A stretch of 64,000 nt of DNA, taken from the NCBI GenBank assembly GCA_019925105.1, contig JAHGAU010000012.1, forward strand, positions 124,001-188,000, given 5' to 3'. This DNA is from Niebla homalea. Taxonomy: Eukaryota > Ascomycota > Lecanoromycetes > Lecanorales > Ramalinaceae. The position numbers and the translations under genes were made by a program. The notes beneath the pieces were generated by a model that did no database searches, was not told the DNA's origin, and worked only from the letters and a program-made list of their open reading frames with translations. Shown piece after piece: positions 13,023 to 25,382 of this stretch; the stretch's first letter is position 1, and each line of letters opens with the position of its first letter.

Positions 13023-16000
13023 ATGACACCTGAAGTCGAGCAAGAGCTCGCCCACACCCTCCTCGTTGAATTGCTCGCATATCAATTCGCTAGTCCTGTC
13101 CGGTGGATAGAGACGCAAGATGTCATACTTGCCGAACAGCTCACTGAGCGCATTGTCGAGGTTGGCCCCGCCGACACTCTGGGGGGGATGGCCAAGCGGA
13201 CGTTGGCGTCCAAATATGAAGCATATGATGCGGCCAAGTCGGTCCAAAGACAGATATTGTGCTATAACAAGGACGCCAAAGAGATATACTATGATATAGA
13301 TCCTATACCCGATGAAGAGCCAGCTCCAGCGGGTGGAGATGCCTCCGCTGCAACCTCATCGTCTGCCCCAGCCCCAGCTTCTGCTCTTGCTGCAGCAGCA
13401 GCTCCTCCACCTCCTCCAAGCTCAGGTCCAGCCGCAGCTGTGGCCGATGTCCCCGTACAAGCGGTCGATATCGTCCGGTCTCTGATAGCGCAAAAGTTGA
13501 AGAAGCCTTTGGCCGAGATACCCCTCACCAAGGCCATCAAGGATCTTGTTGGAGGTTTGCAATCCACCAGAGCCTTCCGTATTTAAGCCTTATACTGATC
13601 AGTCCATATAGGCAAATCCACCCTTCAAAATGAAATTCTCGGTGATCTGGGCAAAGAGTTTGGAACGACACCGGAAAAGCCGGAAGACACTCCCCTGGAT
13701 GAATTGGGTGCTTCAATGCAGGCTACTTTTAACGGTCAACTTGGCAAGCAGTCTACCTCCCTCGTTGCCCGACTGGTGTCCTCCAAAATGCCTGGAGGTT
13801 TCAATATCACAGTGGTGCGCAAATACCTGGAAACGAGGTGGGGCTTGGGCGCAGGTCGTCAGGACGGGGTCCTCTTGCTGGCCATGACCATGGAACCCGC
13901 ATCTCGATTAGGCTCCGATGGCGATGCCAAGGCTTATCTGGATGATGTCTCCAGTAAATACGCCGCAAACGCAGGCATTAGCTTGTCAGCACCTACAGCC
14001 GGTGGTGATGCCGGAGGCGGAGGTGGTGGCATGATAATGGATCCTGCAGCCATTGATGCCCTGACCAAAGACCAGAGAGCCTTATTCAAGCAACAACTAG
14101 AGCTCTTTGCAAGATATTTGAAGATGGATTTGCGAGCCGGTGATAAGGCCTTTGTTGGGTCTCAAGAGTCGCAGAAAGTTCTTCAGGCTCAGCTGGACTT
14201 GTGGAACACGGAGCATGGGGAGTTTTACGCTGCTGGTATCGAGCCCTCTTTTAACTCGATGAAAACAAGAGTCTACGACTCCGCCTGGAATTGGGCTCGC
14301 CAAGACGCCCTGTCTATGTACTACGACATTATCTTTGGCCGACTGAAGGCCGTCGATCGCGAGATCGTCAGTCGATGCATCCGCATCATGAATCGCTCCA
14401 ACCCCCTTTTGCTGGATTTCATGCAGTACCATATGGACACCTGCCCCACGGATCGAGGCGAGACCTACAAGCTTGCCAAACAGCTCGGTGAGCAGCTAAT
14501 TGACAATTGCAATGATGTCCTTCACGAAGCGCCCGTGTACAAAGATGTTTCCATTCCCACCGGCCCACAGACCACCATTGATGGCCGCGGTAACCTTGAT
14601 TACGCCGAGGTCCCTCGCACCAGTGGTAGGAAGCTTGAGCTATACGTGCGCGAGATGGCTGAAGGGGGCAAGATTTCCGAGTACGGAAACCGCACCAAAG
14701 TGCAGAATGACCTTGGCCGGATCTACAAACTCATCAAGCAGCAACATAAATTCTCCAAAGGCTCTCAACTGCAGATCAAGTCCTTGTACGAAAACGTGAT
14801 CAGATCCCTGGCGATGAACGAGGGCCAGATCATGCCTCTCGAGAATGGTAAGGCAATGAATGGCGGCATCAAGAAGCTGGGTAAGAACGGCACCCGTCCT
14901 CAGGTCAACGGCGGTGCAAAGCAAGGCAAAGTTGAAACCATCCCCTTCCTGCATCTGAAGAGAAAAGACGCGCATGGATGGGAGTACAGCAAGAAGCTCA
15001 CCGGCCTCTATCTGGATGGTTTAGAGCAAGCTGCCAAATCTGGCGTCACCTTCCAGGGCAAGAATGCGCTGATGACAGGAGCTGGCGCGGGATCAATCGG
15101 AGCAGAGGTTCTTCAAGGTCTGATCAGTGGTGGCGCCAAAGTCATAGTCACCACCAGCAGATTCTCGCGAGAAGTCACCGAGTACTACCAATCGATGTAC
15201 GCACGATATGGCTCGAAAGGATCGCAGCTCGTTGTTGTTCCATTTAATCAAGGCAGCAAACAGGATGTTGAGGCCCTGATTGAATACATTTACGACACAA
15301 AGAAAGGCAGTCTTGGGTGGGACCTTGACTATATTGTGCCATTTGCTGCTATACCCGAGAACGGACGCGAGATCGACAGCATTGACTCGAAATCCGAACT
15401 GGCTCACCGTATAATGTTGACCAACCTGCTCAGATTGCTAGGGTGCATCAAGACACAGAAACAAGCGCGTGGGTTCGAAACCCGACCAGCACAGGTTGTT
15501 CTGCCACTTTCGCCAAATCATGGCACCTTTGGTAATGATGGTCTCTATTCGGAATCGAAGCTTGCTCTGGAGACACTATTTAACCGATGGCATTCTGAGA
15601 GCTGGGGTAACTTCCTGACCATCTGCGGTGCTGTCATCGGCTGGACCCGTGGTACCGGTCTTATGTCTGGAAATAATGTTGTGGCTGAAGGAGTCGAGAA
15701 GTATGGTGTACGCACATTCTCTCAACAGGAGATGGCCTTTAACTTGCTTGGTCTAATGGCCCCCACGATCGTCAACCTCTGTCAGAACGAGCCGGTCTTT
15801 GCTGATCTGAATGGCGGGCTGCAATTCATTCCAGATTTGAAGGATGCCATGACACGACTTCGCAAGGAGATCATGGATACCAGTGAGATTCGACGAGCTG
15901 TGACAAAGGAGACCGCCATTGAGAACAACATCATCAACGGAGAGGACAGTGAAGCCTTATACAAGAGAGTCACCGTGGAGCCCCGAGCGAATATCAAGTA

Positions 16001-18765
16001 TCAATTTCCCGAGCTTCCGAATTGGGAGCAAGAGATCGAACCCCTTAACAAGAGTCTGAAGGGCATGGTTGATCTTGACAAGGTGGTCGTAGTCACTGGC
16101 TTCTCCGAAGTTGGTCCTTGGGGGAATTCGCGCACTCGATGGGAAATGGAAGCCCATGGAAAGTTCTCTCTCGAAGGCTGTGTGGAGATGGCCTGGATGA
16201 TGGGCCTGATCAGGAATCACAATGGGCCATTGAAGGGTAAATCATACTCCGGCTGGGTAGACGCGAAGGCAGGCGATCCTGTTGATGACAAGGATGTGAA
16301 AGCCAAATATGAGAAACAAATCCTTGATCACTCCGGTATTCGCCTGATCGAACCGGAGCTCTTCAACGGCTATGATCCCAACAAAAAGCAATTGATGCAA
16401 GAAATCGTCATTGAAGAGGACCTCGATCCCTTCGAGGCATCCAAGGAGCTGGCTGATGAATTCAAGCTGGAGCATGGCGAAAAGGTCGAGATCTTCAGCT
16501 TAGACTCTGGAGAGTGCACTGTTCGCCTGAAGAAGGGCGCGACTTTACTGATCCCCAAAGCCCTCAAATTCGATCGGCTGGTCGCGGGACAAATACCTAC
16601 TGGCTGGAACGCAAAGACGTATGGTATCCCAGACGACATCATCTCCCAAGTGGATCCAGTCACCCTATATGTGCTGGTGTGTACCGTGGAATCCCTTCTT
16701 GCCTCTGGAATTACGGATCCCTACGAATTCTACAAGTATGTCCACATCTCCGAAGTCGGTAACTGTGTTGGCTCCGGCATTGGTGGTACGACTGCATTGC
16801 GCGGCATGTACAAGGATCGATTTTTGGACAGGCCGCTCCAAAAGGATATCCTGCAGGAGTCCTTTATCAACACGATGAGCGCTTGGGTCAACATGTTGCT
16901 GATCTCATCTACTGGTCCAATCAAGACCCCGGTTGGTGCGTGCGCTACTGCGGTCGAGTCGGTCGACATTGGATATGAAACTATTGTCGAAGGCAAGGCA
17001 CGCGTGTGCTTCGTCGGTGGGTTTGATGACTTCCAAGAAGAGGGCTCATACGAATTCGCCAACATGAAAGCTACGAGCAATGCAGAGGACGAGTTCGCCC
17101 ATGGCCGCACACCCAAAGAAATGTCGCGGCCCACAACCACCACGAGAAATGGCTTCATGGAATCGCAAGGATGTGGTATGCAAGTCATCATGAGCGCTCA
17201 GCTTGCTCTCGATATGGGTGTCCCCATCTACGGCATCCTTGGTCTTACTGCAACTGCTACCGATAAGATTGGCCGCTCAGTCCCTGCTCCTGGTCAAGGT
17301 GTCCTCACTACTGCTCGCGAAACCCCCTCCAAATTCCCCTCGCCCCTTCTGGACATCAACTACCGCAAGAGGCAGCTCGACATGCGCAAGTCACAGATCA
17401 AGCAATGGCACGAATCTGAGCTCATGTATTTGCAAGAAGAGATTGCTGCCATGAAGACTCAAGGCGGCTCTTTTGACGAATCGGAGTACATGCAAGACCG
17501 TGCTGGTCATATTGACCGAGAGGCGAAGCGTCAAGAGAAAGACGCCATGTACAGCCTTGGAAACAATTTCTGGAAGCAAGACTCCCGCATTGCGCCAATG
17601 AGAGGTGCCCTTGCCACATGGGGTCTGACGATTGATGATCTCGGTGTGGCTTCATTCCATGGAACTTCAACCGTGGCCAACGACAAGAACGAGTCAGATG
17701 TGATCTGCCAGCAGATGAAGCATCTGGGTCGTAAGAAGGGTAATGCTCTCATGGGTATCTTCCAGAAGTACCTTACGGGCCATCCCAAAGGTGCCGCCGG
17801 CGCTTGGATGATGAATGGGTGTCTGCAATCCCTGAACAGCGGCATTGTGCCTGGCAACCGCAATGCAGATAATATTGACCAGGTCATGGAGAAGTTTGAC
17901 TATATCGTGTACCCTTCACGCTCCATCCAGACCGATGGAATCAAGGCCTTCAGTGTGACCTCATTTGGTTTCGGCCAAAAAGGCGCTCAAGTCATTGGCA
18001 TCCACCCACGCTACCTCTTCGCAACACTCGACCAGCACCAATTCCAAGCATATAAGCAAAAGGTCACTGCACGCCAAAAGCGTGCTTATCGCTACTTCCA
18101 CAACGGCATGATCACCAACACGATGTTTGTGGCCAAGAACAACTCCCCCTACACAGATGACCTGCAAAGCAAGGTTTTCCTGGACCCCACCTCCCGCGTA
18201 AGCATGGACAAGAAGACTTCCGAGCTCACCTACGCCGCTTCTGCCACCATCCCGGGTTCCAGACCAGCGAAAGATCCCAAGACGGAGCAAACGAAGCAGA
18301 TGGTGGAATCTCTCGCCAAGGCGACCGCGACCGAGAATTCCAAAATTGGCGTCGATGTAGAGAGTGTGGATGCAATTCCGATCGCCAATGAGACCTTTCT
18401 CGAGCGCAACTTCACGGCAGCCGAACAAGCACATTGCAATCAAGCACCAGACTCACGAGCCAGCTTTGCAGGCAGGTGGTCGGCCAAAGAGGCCGTTTTT
18501 AAGAGCTTGGGCGTATCATCGAAAGGTGCGGGCGCTGGGTTGAAGGATATTGAGGTAGGGAGTGATGACAACGGTGCCCCGGTGGTGACTGTAAGTCATC
18601 CCTTCTAACATTCTGACAAGGGTGATGGGAAATGTTTTACTAACCAGTCACTAGTTACACGGTGATGCCAAAGCTGCAGCTGTCCAGGCCGGGGTCAAGA
18701 GTGTAGACGTCAGTATCAGCCATAGCGACACCCAGGCTATTGCGATTGCGGTGTCGAAGTTCTGA
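13023..18765 (+). CDS. FAS2: Fatty acid synthase subunit alpha
   Basis: This is the alpha subunit of fungal type I FAS. It carries the acyl carrier, ketoreductase, ketosynthase and phosphopantetheinyl transferase activities. The exons are 13023-13554, 13612-18590 and 18655-18765 (about 1873 residues); both introns restore conserved sequence. The ACP serine lies in GGKSTLQ right after intron 1 (about residue 180), preceded by an Ala/Pro-rich linker. The ketosynthase has the active cysteine in GACATA (about residue 1288) and histidines in FHGTST and GHPKG. The C-terminal transferase shows GVDVES and WSAKEA, and exon 3 supplies the last 36 residues. The gene is intact and is the partner of the neighbouring beta gene. 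Confidence 0.97.
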
Positions 18766-19481
18766 GCTGGGAAAGATTGGGAGGGAGCTCTCAAGTCCGT
18801 CTGAGAGAATTTCAAGCAAATCATGCGTTTGGGGCATGCCTTTGGAGCGAGGCTGGAGGATGAAGACTTGGGGGGAAGCTGTCACGTTAGCGGTAGTCCA
18901 ATTCTGGGAGAATCTTGGACATTCTGCTTTGCCGTCGATGAATGGCGTGGAGGACTCATTAGACTCACTGGAGGCAAAGGCGTTCGACAGCAACAAGCTT
19001 GGGGTACCTGTGTTGCTTGGGCCGTCCTAGAGCAGTATATAGATAATGCAAACGTCATTGAAGAACTCCAAACAAAATTGCGACGTGCCTATAGACTCGC
19101 CATCCAGCCTCTGCACATTTTCATTCCGGTCTGACGATCTTGATAGCCGACGAGGAACAATATACTCTATTTTATCATCAATAATTATATTTATGGACAG
19201 GGCACGGAATTACTAAGCCAGCTCCGCTTTTAGAATCAATCTCTGATTGGTGGAGATTATCATGCGGCATAAACAGGCTTAGAGCAGGCCGACTACCGCT
19301 GCTGTCAGCTCAGACATCGTTTTTCAGCAATCATCAGCCGCACCGCTGGCCAACTCGGTCATACCACTTGTCGCTTCCATTGACCTCCACCGACCACATC
19401 TGCTTCATCACAATGTTCGCATCCCACTATTGACCGCATCAGCTCATCTCATCTCTCCTTTGCCGCACCACTTGACCAACA
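18766..19481. other. Intergenic, 3' flank of FAS alpha
   Basis: No supported gene lies here. Overlapping plus-strand ORFs (18740-19134) follow directly from the end of FAS alpha and have no domain signature. They most likely lie in its 3' untranslated region. The last ~150 bp before 19482 are CA/CT-rich, as expected of a fungal promoter. Confidence 0.4.
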
Positions 19482-20377
19482 ATGTCGGGCTGGGGCTGGT
19501 TCATCCTCGTAAGCCCCCCTGCAGAACTCCCCTCTCCCTTGTCTCCATCCCTCCTTTCCTGGAACAATTTCCTAAACGATTCCCTCTGACCCTCCTCCAT
19601 CAGGTCATCATCCTCCTCATCCCGCTCGCCTACTTCGCCTTCATCCTCTACCGCCGCTTCCAAGCCAAACGCGACGGCACCCCGCTCCCGCCCTTCAACC
19701 CCTTCGCCCACTCCGAACCGTCCGGGTCCCAGATCTACCCCGCCCCCTCCGGTCTCGTCGGCTGGGCCAAGAACAAATACCACGCCGTCCGCGGCTCCCA
19801 CGCCAGCCGCAGCGGCGCCTATGAAGCCACATCGATGGGGGGATCCCACCGGCGAGCCGGCGGGGGCTTGGACCCGGATGAGGCGTGGGATACGCGCGTC
19901 GGTGCGGAGGCGGATGGGTATGGGAGCGGTGGGTATTACGAGGAGCAGGAGCTGGGGTTGAGGCCGATGGCGCCGGCGAGTGCTGCGGCGGCGGCGGCGG
20001 CGGGGAGGAACGATTATGCGGGCGGGGGGTACGGGAATGATGGGAGTTTGCCGGCGTACGGGCATGAGGATATGGGGAGGGGGAGGAGTTTGAGTCGGGA
20101 TGAGCAGGGCCGGGGGGAGGAATCGGCGTATGTGGGTGGGGGCCAGAGGGGGCTGGATCGGCGGTATGATGAGGAGATGCATGGAGGCGCCGAGGCTGCG
20201 AGGGAGAATCCGTTTGGGGATGATAAGGCGAGTAGTATGAGGGGGGTGAGCCCCAGACCGCATGTTGAAGGGCAAGAGGATGGGCATAAGCAGCAGGCAA
20301 GTGATGGGGGGTTGGCGCCTGATGATAGTCCGACGGAGAGGAGGAGCATGTTTCGGGAGGAGCAGATGAATCTATAG
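19482..20377 (+). CDS. Uncharacterised N-terminally anchored membrane protein with NPF motifs
   Basis: The exons are 19482-19508 and 19604-20377, about 266 residues. Exon 1 encodes only nine residues (MSGWGWFIL), and the intron (GTAAGC to CAG) splits a single N-terminal membrane helix that continues into residues ~10-25. The longer unspliced ORF from 19430 would place the helix internally and is less likely; the ATG at 19482 has AAC before it. The remainder is a disordered, Gly/Ser/Arg-rich cytoplasmic tail with one NPF near the membrane and a second, NPFGDD, near the C-terminus. NPF tripeptides are classic ligands of EH-domain endocytic proteins, so a role in membrane traffic is possible, but this is inference. 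I do not recognise the family. Confidence 0.65.
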
Positions 20378-21085
20378 GAGGGTGGTAAGGGAGGCTGCGA
20401 GGTTATGAAGCATAAAGGTCACGGATTGGGAGAGCGATGGCAGCAGTGAGGGGGAAGGGTATGATGGCTGTGTATAATACGAATGGTTCTTCTTACTGAT
20501 ATTTATTCATGAATAGCGACATGGGCCTTGCACAAGGATGGATCTAGATACACAAATGCATTATCTTCTCCAAGCACCACTATGAGAGTTATTGCCCTTT
20601 ACATTTTTATTTTCTACTTCCTTAGCTAATTCAGGGCTCTACGAAGTACTTCGCAAGATCTCGTGAGATCGAGGGTGTCAGCCTGGCATTCCGCCGACGC
20701 CTCACGTGCGTTGTTTTCCCTTCAGCCCACCACCACCAGCCCCATTCCGGTGTCAGATTAACAATGGCTTGACCATGTCATTATCGTCAGGCTGCCTTCG
20801 ATGATTCCCTACATCCTGAAACCCTATCGCTGGAATGACCGCTCGTCTGCGCGCGCCTGCTTCCTGAAGATATCATCCCGCAGCTTCCGACTGCGCCCTC
20901 TCCGCCAGCGCTGAGTGAGCCCAAACCAGCAAAATGATTCCAGCATCGCCCGGATGCTTCTTACACCTCGCACATATAAGCAGTCACAGGCGGCATCAAA
21001 AGAGGGAGGGAAGTCCGGCACATTCGGACCTTTGGAGCCTTTAGGCTGGCAGGTGGCGCCTAAGATTGTTCGACACACAAGGAAG
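20378..21085. other. Intergenic region, promoter of the downstream hydrolase
   Basis: There is no supported gene. An AT-rich terminator-like stretch follows the upstream gene near 20470-20640. An open frame from 20915 runs into the next gene and could be an N-terminal extension of it, but it lacks family similarity. Confidence 0.4.
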
Positions 21086-24000
21086 ATGCTGCTCGTCCAC
21101 CAAACAGGCATTGTGCGCATTGGGGAGGTCGTCAGGTAAGATCCATAATACTCTCACGGTGAGGATAGAGGATATCTAACTCATGCCAGGTACACCCTTA
21201 CCTACACTCCGTCACTCGACCGCATCCTTCCTGCTCCCTCTCATCTGTATGTCAAGATCCGTAACACCTCAGCCATACCTTTGCGCGCCGCATATCTTCA
21301 CGGCCCATACACTCTCTACACGGCATGCTACCCGTCCACCTTCGACCCAAACCACAACGATCATTCGCAAGACGAGGATGGCGCCCCCTCATTCGAGCCC
21401 AATTTGAAAGCCGGTGGGAGTTGGATGAGCAAGTTGACAGTGCCCGAACGAATACGTGACACTGAAAGCAAGGACTACGTGGGACGGAAAGACGTGGGAA
21501 GCGCCCCCAGCTTCACATGGATCATCGACATCTCGGCACAAGTCATCTTTTCCACAACCGCTGCGGTGGGTTTTGAGCTGCTTGTCAGTCGCGATGAGAG
21601 ATCACTAGAGTTGGGCTTTGCAAGCCTGACCGGGCAAGCTGCAGCTACACCGGGGCAATTAGAGGATCACCAGCAGTCGAGGCGGAATCATGGCGGGGCA
21701 CAGCCCAAGGGGGTGTATTCGCATGCGGTCAGGCTGATTGTGGATGATACGGCGAGCTTGTGGAATAAGCCCCCGATGCCTGAGTGGCAGGGTGGACAAG
21801 AGAATAGGCCAAGTGCCAGTGGGCTTGTTCGTGCAGGTGCTGATGCTGGCAAGGTGGATCTAGGGGAGAGAGCATCGGAAGAAGACAGGAGCGCGGAACA
21901 GCAGAAGCCGAGGAAGAGGAGGAAGGTGCATCTGGTGGTCCTGACACATGGTCTCCATAGTAATCTTGGGGCTGACATGCTATATCTGAAGGAGAGCATT
22001 GACGCCGAGGCTAAAAGGGCGCGTGAAGACCGTAGAAGGAAACAGCAGAATGCAAAGGCTGGTCGGCTAGGAAAGAAGAAAGCCCTGAGCGATGGTGGAG
22101 CTGAGCAAGACTCGACAACGAGATCCTCTACACAGACACACAAGCCTGGTGAAAGCTATCAAGAGTCAGACGACGACGACGAGGAAGAGGTCATAGTCAG
22201 AGGGTACTCAGGCAATGCCACCCGTACCGAAAAGGGCGTCCAGTATCTTGGTAAGCGGCTTGCCAAATGGGTCCTCTATATGACATATCCGGATCAGCCG
22301 TTCCTACCGGCCAAAAAGACACTCAGGAAGAAGCTCTCACGCGTATTCTCGGGAGATGGGACAACTAATCCCAAGATGGGGACACCGGAACATAAGAATA
22401 GCAGCATATACAAGCCTTCGGGTAAAATGCCTGCAGATCCAGCATACAAGATTACGAGTATCTCCTTCATCGGTCATTCCCTGGGTGGTTTGACCCAGAC
22501 ATACGCCATTGCCTACATCCACAAGCATTCTCCGCATTTCTTTGACGAGATTCGGCCCATCAACTTTGTAACCATGGCTGCTCCTCTTCTCGGTCTGAGC
22601 AACGAGAATCCCATCTATGTCAAGTTTGCACTGGACTTTGGCCTGGTTGGAAGGACAGGTCAAGACTTGGGGCTTGCATGGAAATCGTCGACGGCGCTTA
22701 GGGGTGGGTGGGACAGCATGATAGCGGGGATAGGTAACGAGCGCCAGAGAGCACCCCACCCTGATCCTGGATCCAAGCCTCTCCTTCGCATCCTACCAAC
22801 AGGTCACACTCATCACGTTCTTAAGATGTTTCGAAACAGGACGGTCTACTCGAACGTTGTCAATGACGGGATCGTACCACTTAGGACTTCCTGCTTGCTG
22901 TTCCTTGACTGGAGTGGTCTCGGTCGAGTGGAGAAGGCGAGGAGGGAAAATGGACTCATTGGCGGTCTTGCAGGTTGGGGGTGGGCAGAGTTGACAGGTG
23001 CAAATGCGTCCTCTAGACATCTCAAAGCGGAGGCGGATAGTGACGCCTGGTCTCAGTCGAACATCAGCGGCGATGAAACGCCATCTCGAAGCCGCTCGAG
23101 GAGTCGGCAGAGCTCGTCAGTACCTCAACCTGAGGACGTGGCGGCCAAGGATGAGGTTCCTCTTGCGGATGACCAGCAAAGTCCGAATCCCAACCAGTTC
23201 CTGGACCAGAAGTCAATTGAGGATACTCAAAATGACTCCAGTAAAGCAGAAGCAATGGCACCTGAGCAGCAATCGAATCCTCTTCAGGGCTTTCTCTCTC
23301 TATTTAGGCCTACTACTTCGAAGAAGCCTCATCACGACTCGCCTAAACAAACAAGGATCTACAAACGCAGTCAAACCGTCAAGTCTGAAAGTGAAGCCGC
23401 GTCCAGCAACTCTTCTGAAAGCCAACCCACCACTGCAGGGCCCCACCGACCTGGAGCTGTGCGTGGCGAATCAATACTGCAAGATCCGAACAATGTCTTT
23501 GCACCACCTAAAACCACCATCTTCGAATCAGCAGGCGACCTTCTCAACCCTCCCCTTCCAAATACGCAATTCATTGTCGATCCCAAGTCCCGCCCTCGTA
23601 CCATCTTTCACGACCGCGTTTACCACCCTGAAGACATTCCTCTACCGCCTGCCAAAAGACCATCTCGCATGGCACGCACTCTGTCGAGCGAGTCCCGCTC
23701 CAACAGTACACCCCAACAGGCCTTCAAGCCCAAGGAGCAGACCAGCACGCTCAGTCAACCACAGAACCAGAATGATACGTCTAGCATGAAGGTCGAAGAG
23801 AAGATAGCACGCGCCTATCACCACGATCTCTCCTGGCGCAAAGTCCTTGTCCGTCTGGAACCTGATGCTCACAACAACATGATTGTGCGGCGAATGTTTG
23901 CCAATGCATATGGCTGGCCTGTGATCAAGCACCTTGTGGACACACACTTCGCAGACACATACGAGACCGCCACGGCCGACACAGCTGAGCCAACCTCGGA

Positions 24001-24898
24001 ACGTGCAAAGCCCCCGGACCACCCAGTTGGAGTGCACGGGGAGGAGACGAAACGGCGCCCAAAAGATGAGGACGCAACGAAACACAATACTGATGATGAT
24101 GATAACGCTACCACGCTACCCAAACGCCCACCAGCTCCCACCGCCCTGATCACGGACAAGCTAGCTCAGCCGCCCAATCCCGACCCCGGACTCATCTCCC
24201 ACCATCAAGCCACTCATTCTTCCACCAACCCCACAGTCCCTGGCACCAGCAGCAGCAGCAAGCCTATCAAACGGTCCGACTCCGAAGCCCGCGAAGCCTC
24301 CGACTCCGTCCCCGAACTCACCTCCTCCACTACCGCCAACAACAGCAATGCCAACAGCCTCAACAACCGCCCCATTTCCTCCCCCTTATCCCCCTTGCCC
24401 CCCGATCGCGAGGACTCCATCTCCTCATCCACGGCGTGGGATGCATTATTCCTCGAAGGCACCACGGACGATGAGGATGACGGTGTCGGTGGTGCTACCA
24501 GTTCGCCCACGAGTGCGAAACCCGCGGGGACCTCCGAGGCCGAGATTGAGCGGTTCTTGGGAAAGCCGAAACCGCCGGCGCCGGCGCGCGTGCTGGAGAT
24601 ACCCAGGGGTGAGAACAAGAGTGGAGAACTCACCCCGCAAACCATGGTGGCGAGTCCGATGAGCACGACGGGTTTGGGGTTGGGGTTGGGGCGCGGGAGG
24701 AGGGTGGTGGAGGAGCAGCTGGGTGCTGCGAAGGCGGGGGGGAATGCTGGTGATGGAGGAGGAGGAGGGGGGGGAGGAGGGGGAGGAGGAGGAGGAAGAG
24801 GAGGAGGAGGAGGAGAGGTATTGGATAAGAAGCGGGGACACACAGGTCGGGAGACGCCCCCGGATCTGAGCGAGCTGCAGATCGAGAATGGGCATTAG
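21086..24898 (+). CDS. DUF676/ROG1-family serine hydrolase (putative lipase)
   Basis: This is a large alpha/beta hydrolase of the fungal DUF676 family, related to yeast Rog1 and YOR059C, which are lipid-droplet-associated lipases. The exons are 21086-21135 and 21190-24898 (about 1252 residues); the 54-bp intron restores GEVVR/YTLTYTP. I prefer the ATG at 21086 because the N-terminus then matches the family, although an in-frame ATG exists at 20915. The oxyanion-side motif LTHGLHSN (about residue 268) and nucleophile elbow GHSLGG (about residue 444) are present. The basic segment before them and the acidic insert after them are typical of fungal members. A second conserved block, LVRLEPDAHNN, lies around residue 870. 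The C-terminal third is disordered and ends in a polyglycine run. Confidence 0.88.
24756..24820 (+). repeat. GGA/G-rich tract coding for polyglycine
   Basis: A nearly pure purine tract of GGA and GGG repeats encodes about twenty consecutive glycines, broken by one arginine, near the end of the hydrolase. It is slippage-prone; the opposite strand shows long CCT/TCC frames that are only shadows. Confidence 0.85.
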
Positions 24899-25382
24899 AT
24901 ATGATTTTAAGGTCGGGGGGTTGTGTGTTTTTCTCTTTGTACAATGGGCAAGATTATGAGAGCATCAGCGAGCGAGGGTGTGTTGTGCCATCCCACGAGA
25001 GAAACGTCTAGATTAGATAACTTATGAATACGGTTTTTTGGGGGGGCATTGATATCGTTCAGAAGGAAGTCATCATTCATCACGAGGCTTGCTTTTCTAC
25101 CGCCTCTCCTGGTTTCTCCTCCTCGCCCCCCTTTCGCGTTGATCGTCCCGACGGAGCCACTCGGACAATCATGTTCATCAAATGCCAAATGGCGCGGCTC
25201 TCAGTTGCAGCAGATTATTTCCCCCATCTCCCACCCAAAGACATTCCCTTTTCCATCCCCCTCCCCACCCCAAGCCAAGACATCTTTTTTCCAATCCCCC
25301 CACCCCACCCCAAGACATTCCTTTTTCCAACCCCTCGCCCCCCCCAAAAAAGAAACAACCGGATAATCTTCCCCTCCCTCAT
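24899..25382. other. Convergent intergenic region
   Basis: This region lies between the 3' ends of the hydrolase (plus) and the phosphatase (minus). It is CCC/CCAC-rich near 25240-25370. Short ORFs follow this base skew and have no supporting features. Confidence 0.45.

Noticed and set aside
19439..20300. Long minus-strand ORFs (282 and 201 codons) over the NPF protein gene
   Set aside because: They follow from the GC-rich plus-strand coding frame; the spliced plus-strand gene has a membrane helix and conserved-looking termini.
24214..24895. Minus-strand Pro/Ser ORFs opposite the hydrolase tail
   Set aside because: Products of the GGA repeat read in reverse.
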